DNA of 64,000 nt from Hyphomonas sp. GTDB taxonomy: Bacteria; Pseudomonadota; Alphaproteobacteria; Caulobacterales; Hyphomonadaceae. Position 1 is the stretch's first letter, and every line of letters starts with the position of its first letter. Shown here in pieces: positions 18,393 to 30,066 of this stretch. The stretch is taken from contig PACZ01000024.1 in the NCBI GenBank assembly GCA_002700305.1, positions 248,001-312,000 of the forward strand. The letters are read 5' to 3'. The notes under the pieces are model-generated. The model had not been told where the DNA came from. It did no database searches and worked only from the letters and a program-made list of their open reading frames with translations. The translations under genes and the position numbers were made by a program.

Positions 18393-19640
18393 ATGGTTCG
18401 CAAACTCGCCGTCGCCGCAATGATGCTGGCCCTTCCCTTCGCCGGACAAGCGAGTGCACAGGAAGCCCCGGCAGATGATGGTAGCCTGACGCTGGAAGCC
18501 ATCGCAGCGGTGGTCAACGACCGCCCCATCTCGTTCACAGATGTCCGGGATCGCGCCCGCATGCTGCTGCTAAGCCTTGGCGGACAGCAGCCGTCCCCGG
18601 AACAGGTACAGCAGATTACCGGACAAGCCCTGGAGCAGCTGATTGATGAACGCCTCCAGCTCGAAAAGGCATCTGAATTTGAACTGGAAATCAGCAAGGA
18701 AGAGATCGACGGCGCCGTGGAAGGCATGGCTGCCCAATCCGGACTGACCGGCGCCGACCTGAAATCCCAACTTCTGGCAGCGGGAATCGATCCCTCCAGC
18801 CTTGAAGAACAGATGCGCGCTGAAATCGCCTGGAACCGTGTCATGAGCGGCCTTTACGGATCGCGCATTCGTATTTCCGACAACCAGGTGGACGACCAGA
18901 TCGAGCAATTGCGCCTTGCCGCTCAGAAGACCCAGTACCGGATTTCCGAGATCTTCCTGTTCGCGCCGGATCCGGAAACGCGCACCCAGGCCGAAGAAGC
19001 TGCCCGTTCCATTCTGGAACAGCTGAAAGCAGGCGCGGACTTCCGCGTTGCGGCCCAGCGCCTTTCCTCGGCGCCGACCGCGGCGACCGGCGGGGACATG
19101 GGCTGGGTCTCTAGCTCGGACCTCCCCCCTGAACTCGTACCCGCGATCGAATCAGCTGCCGGCCCAGGCCTGCTGGACCCGATCACCGTGGATAATGGCG
19201 TGTACATTCTCTACATTCAGAACAAGCGGGAACCGGCTGAAGCCACCACCAAGGTTGATCTCATCCGCCTGATCACCAGCGATGCAACGGACGAAAACCT
19301 GAAAGCAGCAATGGATCGCATCACATCGTGTGACGACGTCCAGACCGTCGCCAACACGACTCAGGGCCTCCGGGCTCAGCCGCTGGAAGACATCAACATT
19401 GAAGAGCTGGGCCCTGAAGGCAAATCGCTCGTCGAAAGCGCCGAAATTGGCAAGCCGACAGACATCTTTGCGGTCAGCGGCGGATTGGGCACCATGTATG
19501 TCTGCCGGCGAGAAGAAGGCGCTGAAGCACTTCCTTCAAGGGAAGACCTCAAGAGCAGCCTCAAGGGGCGCGAGCTCAACATGATCTCCGAACGCGAGCT
19601 GCGGAACCTGCGCCGAGACGCCACGATTATCTACCGATAA
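18393..19640 (+). CDS. surA: Periplasmic chaperone / peptidyl-prolyl isomerase SurA
   Basis: 415 residues. A cleavable signal peptide (MVRKLAVAAMMLALPFAGQ, AQA-like site) leads to the SurA N-terminal helical domain (AIAAVVNDRPISFTDVRDRA, QLIDERLQLEKA). One parvulin/rotamase domain covers about 185-280 (QYRISEIFLFAP, GADFRVAAQRLS, GGDMGWVSSSDLPPEL). The region corresponding to the second parvulin domain is degenerate and ends with the C-terminal helix RELRNLRRDATIIYR. SurA delivers outer-membrane proteins to the Bam complex, consistent with lptD next door. ATG 18393 follows GGAG (18382-18385) by seven bases; the ATG at 18375 precedes that site. Confidence 0.88.
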   Translation: MVRKLAVAAMMLALPFAGQASAQEAPADDGSLTLEAIAAVVNDRPISFTDVRDRARMLLLSLGGQQPSPEQVQQITGQALEQLIDERLQLEKASEFELEISKEEIDGAVEGMAAQSGLTGADLKSQLLAAGIDPSSLEEQMRAEIAWNRVMSGLYGSRIRISDNQVDDQIEQLRLAAQKTQYRISEIFLFAPDPETRTQAEEAARSILEQLKAGADFRVAAQRLSSAPTAATGGDMGWVSSSDLPPELVPAIESAAGPGLLDPITVDNGVYILYIQNKREPAEATTKVDLIRLITSDATDENLKAAMDRITSCDDVQTVANTTQGLRAQPLEDINIEELGPEGKSLVESAEIGKPTDIFAVSGGLGTMYVCRREEGAEALPSREDLKSSLKGRELNMISERELRNLRRDATIIYR

Positions 19641-19669
19641 GGCTTGCACCTCGCTCCATTTGGAGCGAC

Positions 19670-20686
19670 ATGCGGCCCGTGACCAAGAAAATGTCCTCTC
19701 TTCCCCTCGTCCTCTCCATGGGCGACCCAGCTGGCGTGGGACCATCCATTACCGCCGCTGCCTGGCAGGCTTTGAAAACTGACCCTGAACTTCGATTCTA
19801 TGTGATCGGCGCGCCGGACCTCTATCGTAAACATTGCCAGGTGCAGGAGATAGCCACGCCGGAAGAGGCCGCTGCCGTGTTCGGGGATGCGTTGCCAGTC
19901 CTGCCAGTGGGTCCGATGCCAGAAATCATCCCCGGCAAACCGGACAAAGCTGCAGCGCCGTTTATTGTCTCCGCCATTGAAATGGGTGTCGCGCATGTCC
20001 GCGAGGGAAAAGCCTCCGGCATTGTCACCAACCCGATCAACAAGGCCCTGCTCTACGGTGCCGGATTTCGTCATCCGGGTCACACAGAATTCATTGCAGA
20101 ACTTTGCCGCCCGGAGGGTGGCGAACCGATACGGCCTGTCATGATGCTGACCGGTGGTGGTCTGAGGGTAGCCCTGGCGACGATCCACCAACCGCTGGAA
20201 ACCGTGCCTGCAAGCCTGACGCAGGAAGCGCTCGTGGAACTCGGGTCCATTGTTCACGCTGCCATGAAATCAGATTTCGGCATTTCGGCGCCCCGCATTG
20301 CCTTCACAGGGCTTAATCCCCATGCTGGCGAGGACGGCGCCATCGGGCGTGAGGAGATGGACATCATCAATCCCGCCGCTGCCACACTCCGCTCCCGGAG
20401 TATCGACATTTCCAATGCCCGCCCCGCCGATACAGTATTCGCAGAAGCCCTGTCAGGGGCTTATGACGCGGTGATCGCCATGACGCATGATCAGGGCCTG
20501 ATCCCGGTCAAAACACTGGACTTCTGGGGCGGCGTGAACATGACACTCGGCCTTCCGATCGTCCGGACGAGTCCCGACCATGGCACAGGTTACGATGCAG
20601 CCGCTGCGGGCACCGCCCGTCCGGACAGCCTGATCGCGGCCATCCGCTCAGCCGCCATGGTCGCGAAGAACAGGAACATCGCATGA
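19670..20686 (+). CDS. pdxA: 4-hydroxythreonine-4-phosphate dehydrogenase
   Basis: 338 residues. This NAD-dependent enzyme of the DXP-dependent vitamin B6 pathway shows LVLSMGDPAGVGPSI near the start, GIVTNPINKALLYGAGF, the metal-binding HPGHTEFIAEL, the LNPHAGEDGAIGREE segment and MTHDQGLIPVKTLDF, with VRTSPDHGTGYDAAA near the end. GGAG lies six bases upstream of ATG 19670. It sits between surA and rsmA as in E. coli and overlaps the rsmA start by 4 bp. Confidence 0.94.
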   Translation: MRPVTKKMSSLPLVLSMGDPAGVGPSITAAAWQALKTDPELRFYVIGAPDLYRKHCQVQEIATPEEAAAVFGDALPVLPVGPMPEIIPGKPDKAAAPFIVSAIEMGVAHVREGKASGIVTNPINKALLYGAGFRHPGHTEFIAELCRPEGGEPIRPVMMLTGGGLRVALATIHQPLETVPASLTQEALVELGSIVHAAMKSDFGISAPRIAFTGLNPHAGEDGAIGREEMDIINPAAATLRSRSIDISNARPADTVFAEALSGAYDAVIAMTHDQGLIPVKTLDFWGGVNMTLGLPIVRTSPDHGTGYDAAAAGTARPDSLIAAIRSAAMVAKNRNIA

Positions 20687-21519
20687 GCGAACAGAACGAC
20701 CCCGAACTGACACAGGCCCCGGCGCGCAAGGCGCTTGGACAGCACTTTCTGTTTGACCCCAGCATTCTTCATCGTGCCGCGACGGCCGCCGGTCCGCTTG
20801 AAGGGCGTACCGTCATTGAGGTTGGCCCCGGGCCGGGCGGTCTGACGCGCGCTATCCTCAAGGAAGGCGCCGCAAAGCTGATCGCCGTTGAAACCGACCC
20901 GCGGTTCGCCTCCGCCCTGCAGGAGTGGCCAGAAGCCCGCGACGGGCGGTTGACCGTCATTGAAAAGGACGCCCGAAAAGTGAGGTGGGAACAGGTCCTG
21001 ACGGACGCCGGCGCTGATACGCCGGCGATGATCATCGCGAACCTGCCATATAATGTCGGCACAGTGCTGCTGATCGATTGGCTGAAAGCCGGCGCGTGGC
21101 GGGGAGAGATGGCACTGATGTTTCAGAAGGAAGTCGCGCAACGCATCTGCGCCGATCCGGGAACGGAACATTATGGCCGGCTTGCCGTTCTGACCCACGC
21201 GGTAACGCGGCCCCACATAGCCTTCACCCTGCCACCCGGTGCTTTCAAACCTCCGCCAAAGGTCGACAGCGCAGTCGCTGTCCTGGAGCCTCTTCCCGAA
21301 AGCGAACGCTTCCCACACCTCGACAAGCTGGAACAGGTCGCAGGTGCTGCATTCGGGCAGCGCAGAAAAATGCTTCGCGCTGGCCTGAAACCCTTTGCGA
21401 AACGCCACGGGCTGAAGGCAGATGAATGGCTGAAAAGCCTGGACATCGATCCGACCGCCCGCGCCGAGACCCTGACACAGGAAGAGTTCCAGCGAATGGC
21501 AATTTCGCTGGTCAAATAG
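20683..21519 (+). CDS. rsmA: 16S rRNA dimethyladenosine transferase RsmA (KsgA)
   Basis: 278 residues. It dimethylates two adjacent adenosines in helix 45 of 16S rRNA using S-adenosylmethionine. Visible are KALGQHFLFDP, motif I VIEVGPGPGGLTRAIL, the acidic AVETDPRF, the catalytic NLPYNVGTVLLIDWL, MFQKEVAQRI, and the C-terminal FGQRRKMLRAGLK. It ends the lptD-surA-pdxA-rsmA block. A strong hairpin between it and the convergent katG probably ends transcription of both. Confidence 0.94.
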   Translation: MSEQNDPELTQAPARKALGQHFLFDPSILHRAATAAGPLEGRTVIEVGPGPGGLTRAILKEGAAKLIAVETDPRFASALQEWPEARDGRLTVIEKDARKVRWEQVLTDAGADTPAMIIANLPYNVGTVLLIDWLKAGAWRGEMALMFQKEVAQRICADPGTEHYGRLAVLTHAVTRPHIAFTLPPGAFKPPPKVDSAVAVLEPLPESERFPHLDKLEQVAGAAFGQRRKMLRAGLKPFAKRHGLKADEWLKSLDIDPTARAETLTQEEFQRMAISLVK

Positions 21520-21522
21520 AAA

Positions 21523-21551
21523 GCGGCGTCCCGGAATTTCCGGAACGCCGC
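21523..21551. terminator. Bidirectional terminator hairpin between rsmA and katG
   Basis: Two 14-base arms (21523-21536 and 21538-21551) pair with one mismatch around CCGGAAtTTCCGG. On the minus strand the hairpin is followed by TTCTATTTGACC, a weak T-rich tail fitting katG. No clear T-run occurs on the plus side. Confidence 0.65.
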
Positions 21552-21573
21552 CTCTGATTTGGATAATGCTTTC

Positions 21574-23763
<2,190 letters not shown>

Positions 23764-23959
23764 TCAAGCGTCTTTCAAATCCGAACAGAGGCATGCCTGG
23801 CACACCGCAATTGTTTGGGTGATGAGCGGACGCTGTATCGGCACCAGCGGGCTTCATCACCGCAGCATGACTGTACGCTCTTCAAATGGATAGAACCAAT
23901 TGATTACTTGAGGGGTAGCTATAGGTTTTGGCTATATCTTTTTTTCCCTCGCAAAAACA

Positions 23960-23989
23960 AAGGCCCCGGAGCGTTTGCCCCGGGGCCTC
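23960..23989 (-). terminator. Intrinsic terminator of hppA
   Basis: AGGCCCCGG (23961-23969) pairs perfectly with CCGGGGCCT (23980-23988). On the minus strand the stem is followed by TTGTTTTTGC, a classical terminator 21 bp after the hppA stop. Confidence 0.85.
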
Positions 23990-24009
23990 CTACGAAAAAT
24001 TTATTTTCC

Positions 24010-26163
24010 TTACATGCCGGCGAGAACAGCCAGCAGCAGGAGCGCCACGATATTCGTGATCTTGATCATCGGGTTCACAGCCGGACCGGCGGTGTCCTTG
24101 TAGGGGTCACCCACCGTATCGCCTGTCACAGCAGCCTTGTGGGCTTCAGAGCCCTTGCCGCCATGATTGCCGTCTTCGATGTACTTCTTGGCATTGTCCC
24201 ATGCCCCGCCGCCCGACGTCATCGAAATGGCGACGAACAGGCCGGTGACGATCACACCCAGCAGCATGGCGCCAAGTGCCGCAAAGGCAGCACCTTTGCC
24301 AGCAATGGCCAGGATCACACCGAACAGTACGATCGGCGACAAGACCGGTAGAAGTGACGGAACGATCATTTCCTTGATCGCTGCCTGGGTCAGCAGGTCG
24401 ACGGCGCGGCCATAGTCCGGCTTCACCTCACCTTTCATGATGCCAGGCATTTCGCGGAACTGACGGCGGACTTCCTCGACCACCGATTGCGCCGCACGTC
24501 CCACCGCCATCATCGACATGCCGCCAAAGAGGAATGGCAGGAGGCCACCAAACAGCAGGCCGACCACGACATACGGGTTGGCGATCGAGAAATCGACCGT
24601 CACGCCCGAGAAGAACGACCCTTCCGCGGCGCGCGCCGAGAAGTATTTGAGGTCCTCCGAATACGCCGCAAACAGAACGAGCGCACCAAGCCCGGCAGAC
24701 CCGATGGCATAGCCCTTGGTCACAGCTTTTGTCGTGTTGCCGACAGCGTCGAGCGCATCTGTGGTTTCCCGGACTTCTGAAGGCAGTTCCGCCATTTCGG
24801 CGATCCCGCCAGCATTGTCCGTCACGGGACCAAAGGCATCCAGCGCCACGATCATGCCTGCCAGCGCAAGCATGGTCGTTGTTGCGATGGCAACGCCGAA
24901 CAGGCCCGCGAGGTTATAGGTGGCAATGATCCCTGCGATGATGGTCAGGGCCGGCAGAGCGGTCGACTCGAGCGACACAGCAAGCCCCTGGATCACGTTC
25001 GTGCCGTGACCAGACTCCGACGCCTTGGCGATGGAGCGAACCGGCCGGTACTTCGTTTCGGTGTAGTACGCCGTGATAACGACGATCAGTCCCGTCACGA
25101 CCAGGCCCAGAATACCGCACAGGAACAAGTCCATGCCGGTGATTTCACCCGAAAGGCCCATCGCTGCCGCAGCACCATCGAGAACACCGAATCCTGCGGG
25201 CAGGACTTGGCTGATCACCAGCGCAAGTGCGCCGACGGACAAAACGCCCGTTACGATGAGGCCCTTGTAGAGTGCCCCCATGACGTCGGTTTTGCCGGGT
25301 CCGAGATTGACGAAATATGTGCCGATGATCGACGTGATGATACAGACGCCACCAATGGCGAGCGGCAACAGCATGATGTCGCTGATATAGGCACTGTCAG
25401 CGAAGAAGATCGCTCCGAGCACCATGGTCGCCACCAGAGTCACCGCATAGGTTTCGAACAGGTCAGCTGCCATGCCGGCACAGTCGCCGACATTATCGCC
25501 CACATTGTCCGCAATCGTGGCGGCATTCCGAGGATCGTCTTCCGGGATACCGGCTTCCACCTTGCCGACCATGTCACCGCCGACATCAGCCCCCTTGGTG
25601 AAGATACCGCCGCCAAGACGCGCGAAGATCGAGATGAGCGAGGCACCGAAGCCGAGCGCAACGAGCGAATCGATGACTTCCCGCTTCTCGAGTTCATCGG
25701 TCAGGCTGAGTCCCATGACCATCGTCAGGAAGCCGTAGTAGAGAACGATGCCGAGCAGTGCGAGACCGACCACGAGCATGCCCGTAACCGCGCCCGACTT
25801 GAAGGCCAGTTTGAGACCGGCATTGAGACCGGACTTTGCTGCTTCCGTTGTGCGGACGTTGGCTTGCACCGACACTTTCATGCCAATGAAGCCGGCAGCG
25901 CCCGACAATACGGCGCCAATGACGAAGCCAAGGGGCTGCTGCCAGCTCTGGAATGCCAGTGCCAACAGGACAACGACCACAACACCAACAATTGCGATGG
26001 TGCGATACTGGCGGCCCAGATAGGCGTTTGCGCCTTCCTGAATAGCCGCAGCGATTTCGCGCATCCGCGCGTCACCCGCGGGGGCGGACTGGATCGAGCG
26101 GGCCTGAATGAACCCGTACAATACCGAGATAACGCCCGCTGCGAGAGCGAGATAATACCACAT
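24010..26163 (-). CDS. hppA: Membrane-bound proton-pumping pyrophosphatase (K+-independent type)
   Basis: 717 residues, about 16 hydrophobic helices. It couples pyrophosphate hydrolysis to proton export. The substrate site is visible in [20 protein letters not shown] and [20 protein letters not shown], with the third acidic segment [16 protein letters not shown] and the C-terminal [14 protein letters not shown]. The segment [19 protein letters not shown] has Lys where K+-dependent enzymes have Ala (GNTTAA), which by the established rule predicts a K+-independent H+ pump. It follows thiL by 144 bp and ends in a strong terminator. Confidence 0.96.
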   Translation of the reverse strand: MWYYLALAAGVISVLYGFIQARSIQSAPAGDARMREIAAAIQEGANAYLGRQYRTIAIVGVVVVVLLALAFQSWQQPLGFVIGAVLSGAAGFIGMKVSVQANVRTTEAAKSGLNAGLKLAFKSGAVTGMLVVGLALLGIVLYYGFLTMVMGLSLTDELEKREVIDSLVALGFGASLISIFARLGGGIFTKGADVGGDMVGKVEAGIPEDDPRNAATIADNVGDNVGDCAGMAADLFETYAVTLVATMVLGAIFFADSAYISDIMLLPLAIGGVCIITSIIGTYFVNLGPGKTDVMGALYKGLIVTGVLSVGALALVISQVLPAGFGVLDGAAAAMGLSGEITGMDLFLCGILGLVVTGLIVVITAYYTETKYRPVRSIAKASESGHGTNVIQGLAVSLESTALPALTIIAGIIATYNLAGLFGVAIATTTMLALAGMIVALDAFGPVTDNAGGIAEMAELPSEVRETTDALDAVGNTTKAVTKGYAIGSAGLGALVLFAAYSEDLKYFSARAAEGSFFSGVTVDFSIANPYVVVGLLFGGLLPFLFGGMSMMAVGRAAQSVVEEVRRQFREMPGIMKGEVKPDYGRAVDLLTQAAIKEMIVPSLLPVLSPIVLFGVILAIAGKGAAFAALGAMLLGVIVTGLFVAISMTSGGGAWDNAKKYIEDGNHGGKGSEAHKAAVTGDTVGDPYKDTAGPAVNPMIKITNIVALLLLAVLAGM

Positions 26164-26307
26164 GAACCTAGTTTCCTTCCCTAGCCAAATCGAACCGGTT
26201 TTGCCCGGTTTCTCCCTGAGCTTTCTTTATTGTGGGTACTTTGCTGCCACCCCCTGACGTCAGGTGCAAGATGCCTCACGTTTGAAGCGAGTCAGACAAG
26301 ACCCGGT

Positions 26308-27243
26308 TCAGCCATGCTCGAAGCCGAGTGTTTCCGGGAGGTTAACGCGCGCACCATCCATGAAAGCCGCCAGACCAGCACCCGACGCAAAAGACCCTAT
26401 TCGCGTGACCTTCATGGCTCTTGCCTCAGCGTAATCCAGAATTCGGGGGGTCGCCGACTCAGGCGCAGCAAACAGAACCTGATAATCATCCCCCCAGGAG
26501 GCGAGCGCCAATCTCTCCTCAAGACGGGATACGATCCCGGCATAGGGCACGGCGCCCAGATCGACCGCGACCGACAGACCGGAGGCCTCGGCGAGCATGC
26601 GGGCATCCCCCAATAGTCCGTCGGAGACATCCATTGATCCGGTCGCGCAATCACGTAGCAGCCCGGTAATCGCCAATGGCGCCAACTGAGGTTCCCGGTA
26701 GGACGCGACATAGGGGTCATCCACGCGCCCACTCTGGAGCGCCCTGTAGCCGAGACATGCCGCCCCGATCTCACCGGTGACCCAAAGCAGGTCACTCTCC
26801 TTCACCCCGCTACGTCTGATCGCGCCGCCCGGGCCGCACTGGCCGGTCAGGGTGAGGGACAGGAACAGGCCATGCGGGCTGGCTGTCGTATCGCCGCCTA
26901 TGAGCCGGATGCCCCAGCTGGCCAGCTCATCACCGAAGGCGACGGCAAAACGCGCGAGGTCCTCCTCCGGCCTGTCACCTGGCCAGCCCAGCGTCAGCAA
27001 GGCCTCCAGCGGCCGGGCCCCTTTGGCGATGATATCCGACACATTCGCCCGCACCAGCTTCCGCGCCACCGTCTCAAGGGGGTCGTCAGGAAAGAAGTGC
27101 ACACCCTCGACCAACGCATCGACGGTTGCGATGACAGGCCCCTCCGGCATCGACAGTTCGGCCACATCATCCCGCAAGGCTTCAGCCCCTGGTGAAGAAG
27201 CCAATGGCGCGAAATACCGGGAGATCCAGTCACGTTCGCCCAC
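26308..27243 (-). CDS. thiL: Thiamine-monophosphate kinase
   Basis: 311 residues. It phosphorylates thiamine monophosphate to thiamine diphosphate with ATP. The family's metal/ATP segments are GAEALRDDVAEL, ATVDALVEGVHFFPD, VRANVSDIIAKGARPLEALL, RLIGGDTTASP and GSMDVSDGLLGDARML, followed by ASWGDDYQVLFA. The start is a GTG at 27243, 2 bp after the stop of the upstream amidohydrolase, so they are probably one transcript. I see no thiamine riboswitch. Confidence 0.93.
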   Translation of the reverse strand: MGERDWISRYFAPLASSPGAEALRDDVAELSMPEGPVIATVDALVEGVHFFPDDPLETVARKLVRANVSDIIAKGARPLEALLTLGWPGDRPEEDLARFAVAFGDELASWGIRLIGGDTTASPHGLFLSLTLTGQCGPGGAIRRSGVKESDLLWVTGEIGAACLGYRALQSGRVDDPYVASYREPQLAPLAITGLLRDCATGSMDVSDGLLGDARMLAEASGLSVAVDLGAVPYAGIVSRLEERLALASWGDDYQVLFAAPESATPRILDYAEARAMKVTRIGSFASGAGLAAFMDGARVNLPETLGFEHG

Positions 27244-27245
27244 GC

Positions 27246-28997
27246 CTAGTCAGACACCTCTTCTTCCGCCAATGGGCGCTTCACGCCATCGAGCACCACG
27301 CCCCAGACCGGGATTGAATCCCAGTCCTTCCCGTTGGTGACCAGCGGGTTCGCGCCAAGAATGGTGAAATCCGCACGCTTGCCAGGCTCGATCGAGCCGA
27401 TTTCCGCTTCCAGGCCGAGCACGCGGGCCGCATCGAGCGTAATCGCTTCAAGCGCCTCATAGGGGCTGAGGGCCATTTCCGCTTCATATACGCCGCCCTC
27501 CCGTGTCGCCCGGGTCATGTGTACGCCTGCCGCCCGCAGCGGATAAGGCGGTGCCAGCGGCGCATCGCTATGGACAGCAACGGGCACGCCAGCGGCCGTC
27601 AGAGCGCCCAGCGGAGAAATCCACTTCGCCCGCACATCCCCCAACGGCCCGGCATATTCACTGGCCATGTAGAACACATAGTGGCTGGCCGCCGAGAGCT
27701 GTGCATCCAGCCGGCCGGCCGCCTCCACCTGTTCCGGCGAAAACAGACCGCCATGCTCGATGACGAAGCTGTTGTTGGGGCCGTCACCTTCCCGAAGGGT
27801 CTCCAGCGCCTTCAGCGTCGCGCGCTGGGCCGCGTCACCATTCGAATGGATGTTCACACCAAGCCCCGCATCCCAGTAAGGCTGGATCGCCGGGACGATT
27901 CCGTCCGGCCCCGCCACCCACAGACCCTCTGATCCCTTCGACTGTCCGGAGAGATAACCTGGCGGGGAAAGCCGCATTGTCTGGCTGTAGAACGCGCCAT
28001 CTGTGAAGAATTTCACGCGCGGCAGGACTGGCGCTGGCGTCTCATGTGCTCCGTTGACCATGTCGAGCACGGCCTGCACCCGGTTCTCTCCATAGGTCCG
28101 CTCCAGGGCGCGATATTCCGGGACGAGATAGAGGTGATACCCTGCCGCCTGTGCGCTCCCCCAATTGGCGCGGATGTTCGCATCCTCCATCTCCCAGCCG
28201 AACAGGCCATAGGCCATCTCGGCCGTGGTCGTGACGCCTGCCTGGCGCAGCATGGACGAGAAGCCGTGGAACCCCGCCGTGACATTCTCCGGTGCGAGGA
28301 TCACGCCTGCATAGGCCTGGATGACCAGCAGAGCGGCATCCTCATAGATCCGGCCGGTCAGCTCCCCATTTTCATCGAGATCGACGCCGTGAAACGACTG
28401 CGCCAGCGCAGGCGTGAAGCCAGCCTCTTCGATCGCCGCGCTGTTCAGGTAAAAGTCATGCGAGGAATAGTGCCAGACAATCAGGGGCTGGTCCGGCGCA
28501 ATCATGTCGAGATCCGCCCGGGTCAGGTCACCGTGCACCAGATTGTGGTAACCATACGCGACCACGGCCGCATCCGGCTGAGCATCCGCAACGATGTCAG
28601 ACAAGGCTGCGAGAAATGCTTCCCGGTTCGGCAGGCCGGCTTTCATTCCGTGAGGCGTTGCCATCGGCCAGGGCGGCGTGATGGGCAGATTGTACTGCAG
28701 CGCCCCCAGCACGACATGCACATGAGGGTCAATCAGGCCCGGCACGATCACGCTGTTCTCAAACGTCGTGTCGACCATCGCCGCGGGCATCGCGCCCTGC
28801 AAGCCCTTGAGGGACCCCGTGGAAAGAATGCGGTCTCCAGACACAGCCACCGCCTCAGCCGTATCGTTCTCTCCTGTCATCGTCACCACCGCCTTCGCGG
28901 GGTAGATGACGACGCCCTCGCCTGCTGCAGGGTCCGGCGACGATGGCGCAGCACACGCCGAGACCGCAAGTGCTGCGGCCAGCATCAATCGTTTCAT
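27246..28997 (-). CDS. Lipoprotein amidohydrolase (YtcJ/amidohydrolase-3 family)
   Basis: 583 residues. A short signal peptide ends in a lipobox (LAVSAC), so this is a membrane-anchored periplasmic protein. The mature region has the amidohydrolase N-terminal metal motif VPGLIDPHVHVVLGAL, then the barrel with VVAYGYHNLVHGD, VKFFTDGAFYSQTM, NIHSNGDAAQRATLKALE (His ligand) and VAVHSDAPLAPP, closing with GSIEPGKRADFTILGANP. This is the YtcJ-like branch of amidohydrolases; no substrate is established for most members. ATG 28997 is preceded by GGAGGG. thiL follows 2 bp after the stop. Confidence 0.88.
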   Translation of the reverse strand: MKRLMLAAALAVSACAAPSSPDPAAGEGVVIYPAKAVVTMTGENDTAEAVAVSGDRILSTGSLKGLQGAMPAAMVDTTFENSVIVPGLIDPHVHVVLGALQYNLPITPPWPMATPHGMKAGLPNREAFLAALSDIVADAQPDAAVVAYGYHNLVHGDLTRADLDMIAPDQPLIVWHYSSHDFYLNSAAIEEAGFTPALAQSFHGVDLDENGELTGRIYEDAALLVIQAYAGVILAPENVTAGFHGFSSMLRQAGVTTTAEMAYGLFGWEMEDANIRANWGSAQAAGYHLYLVPEYRALERTYGENRVQAVLDMVNGAHETPAPVLPRVKFFTDGAFYSQTMRLSPPGYLSGQSKGSEGLWVAGPDGIVPAIQPYWDAGLGVNIHSNGDAAQRATLKALETLREGDGPNNSFVIEHGGLFSPEQVEAAGRLDAQLSAASHYVFYMASEYAGPLGDVRAKWISPLGALTAAGVPVAVHSDAPLAPPYPLRAAGVHMTRATREGGVYEAEMALSPYEALEAITLDAARVLGLEAEIGSIEPGKRADFTILGANPLVTNGKDWDSIPVWGVVLDGVKRPLAEEEVSD

Positions 28998-29061
28998 GGG
29001 GCCCTCCTCCCTGTCTTTGTCAGAGAAGCGTGGCGTGCCCGGTGATCGATTGCAAGCTGGA

Positions 29062-30021
29062 TCAGAGGCCTTCGCGGCCAATGGCGTAGAAACGTTCTGC
29101 GCGCTGTCGGCGAAGTTCCGCCGGCGACAGACCGTCCAGTTCCTTCAGCGACTTCTCGAGCGCCTTGGCCGCAGTGGCCATCGCCCGCTGGGGGTCCCGA
29201 TGAGCGCCGCCGACAGGCTCTTTCACCACTTCATCGATGACTTTCGTCCGCAAGAGATCCGGCGCGGTGATCTTCATCGCGTCTGCCGCGTCCTTCGCCT
29301 TGCCCGCATCGCGATAGAGAATGGACGCGCAGCCTTCCGGCGAAATCACAGAATAGATGGCATGCTCCATCATCAGCACCTTGTTGGCTGCTGCGATGCC
29401 GATGGCACCGCCAGACATGCCTTCACCGATGATGAGCGTGACAAACGGAACGCCCAGCGTCAGGCCGCGCTGCGTGCCGCGCGCGATGGCTTCCGCCTGC
29501 CCGCGTTCCTCACCGCCCTTGCCCGGATAGGCCCCGGCCGTGTCCGGAAAGCTGAGGACAGGCAGATTGAATTTCTCGGCCAGGTCCATCAGGCGTACCG
29601 CCTTCCGGTATCCTTCCGGGTGGGCCATGCCGAAATTGTGCCGCAGCCGTGTTTCCGTCGTCCGGCCTTTTTCGTGGCCCATGACAACTACCGGGCGCCC
29701 CTTGAAGCGCGCCAGACCGCCAATCACGGCCTCGTCATTGCCATAGACACGGTCGCCGGCCAGTTCTTCGAAATCTTCAAATATGTTCTCGACAAAGTCG
29801 CTGAAATGCGGCCGGTCCGGATGGCGGGCCACCTGCGTCTTCTGCCAGGCGCTGAGATCGGAATACGTATCCTTCAGCAGCTTCTGGGATTTCGCTTTCA
29901 GCTTTGTCAGCTCGTCCGAAATCGACGGGCCATCCTTGCGGCCCGACAGGGTTTCCAGTTCGGCGATCTTGGAATCCAGTTCCGCCAGCGGCTTTTCGAA
30001 TTCGAGATATGAAACTTTCAT
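29062..30021 (-). CDS. accA: Acetyl-CoA carboxylase carboxyltransferase subunit alpha
   Basis: 319 residues, typical AccA. The N-terminus YLEFEKPLAELDSKIAELE is helical. The crotonase-like core has VARHPDRPHFSDFVENIF, GHEKGRTTETRLRHNFGMAH, PEGYRKAVRLMDLAEKF, FPDTAGAYPGKGGEERGQAE, GEGMSGGAIGIA and VISPEGCASILYRDAGKAKD. It works with AccD to transfer carboxyl groups from biotin to acetyl-CoA in fatty acid synthesis. The start was set at ATG 30021 (MKVSYLEFEK); the frame is open slightly upstream. It follows tadC by 45 bp and precedes the lipoprotein amidohydrolase by 64 bp. Confidence 0.94.
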   Translation of the reverse strand: MKVSYLEFEKPLAELDSKIAELETLSGRKDGPSISDELTKLKAKSQKLLKDTYSDLSAWQKTQVARHPDRPHFSDFVENIFEDFEELAGDRVYGNDEAVIGGLARFKGRPVVVMGHEKGRTTETRLRHNFGMAHPEGYRKAVRLMDLAEKFNLPVLSFPDTAGAYPGKGGEERGQAEAIARGTQRGLTLGVPFVTLIIGEGMSGGAIGIAAANKVLMMEHAIYSVISPEGCASILYRDAGKAKDAADAMKITAPDLLRTKVIDEVVKEPVGGAHRDPQRAMATAAKALEKSLKELDGLSPAELRRQRAERFYAIGREGL

Positions 30022-30066
30022 GGCGTGCAAACTAGCAATCACTGACTGACTCGCCTAGTGCCGAGA

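Noticed and set aside
26164-26307. Possible riboswitch in the thiL-hppA gap
   Set aside because: No thiamine-box sequence or other known riboswitch core is recognisable.
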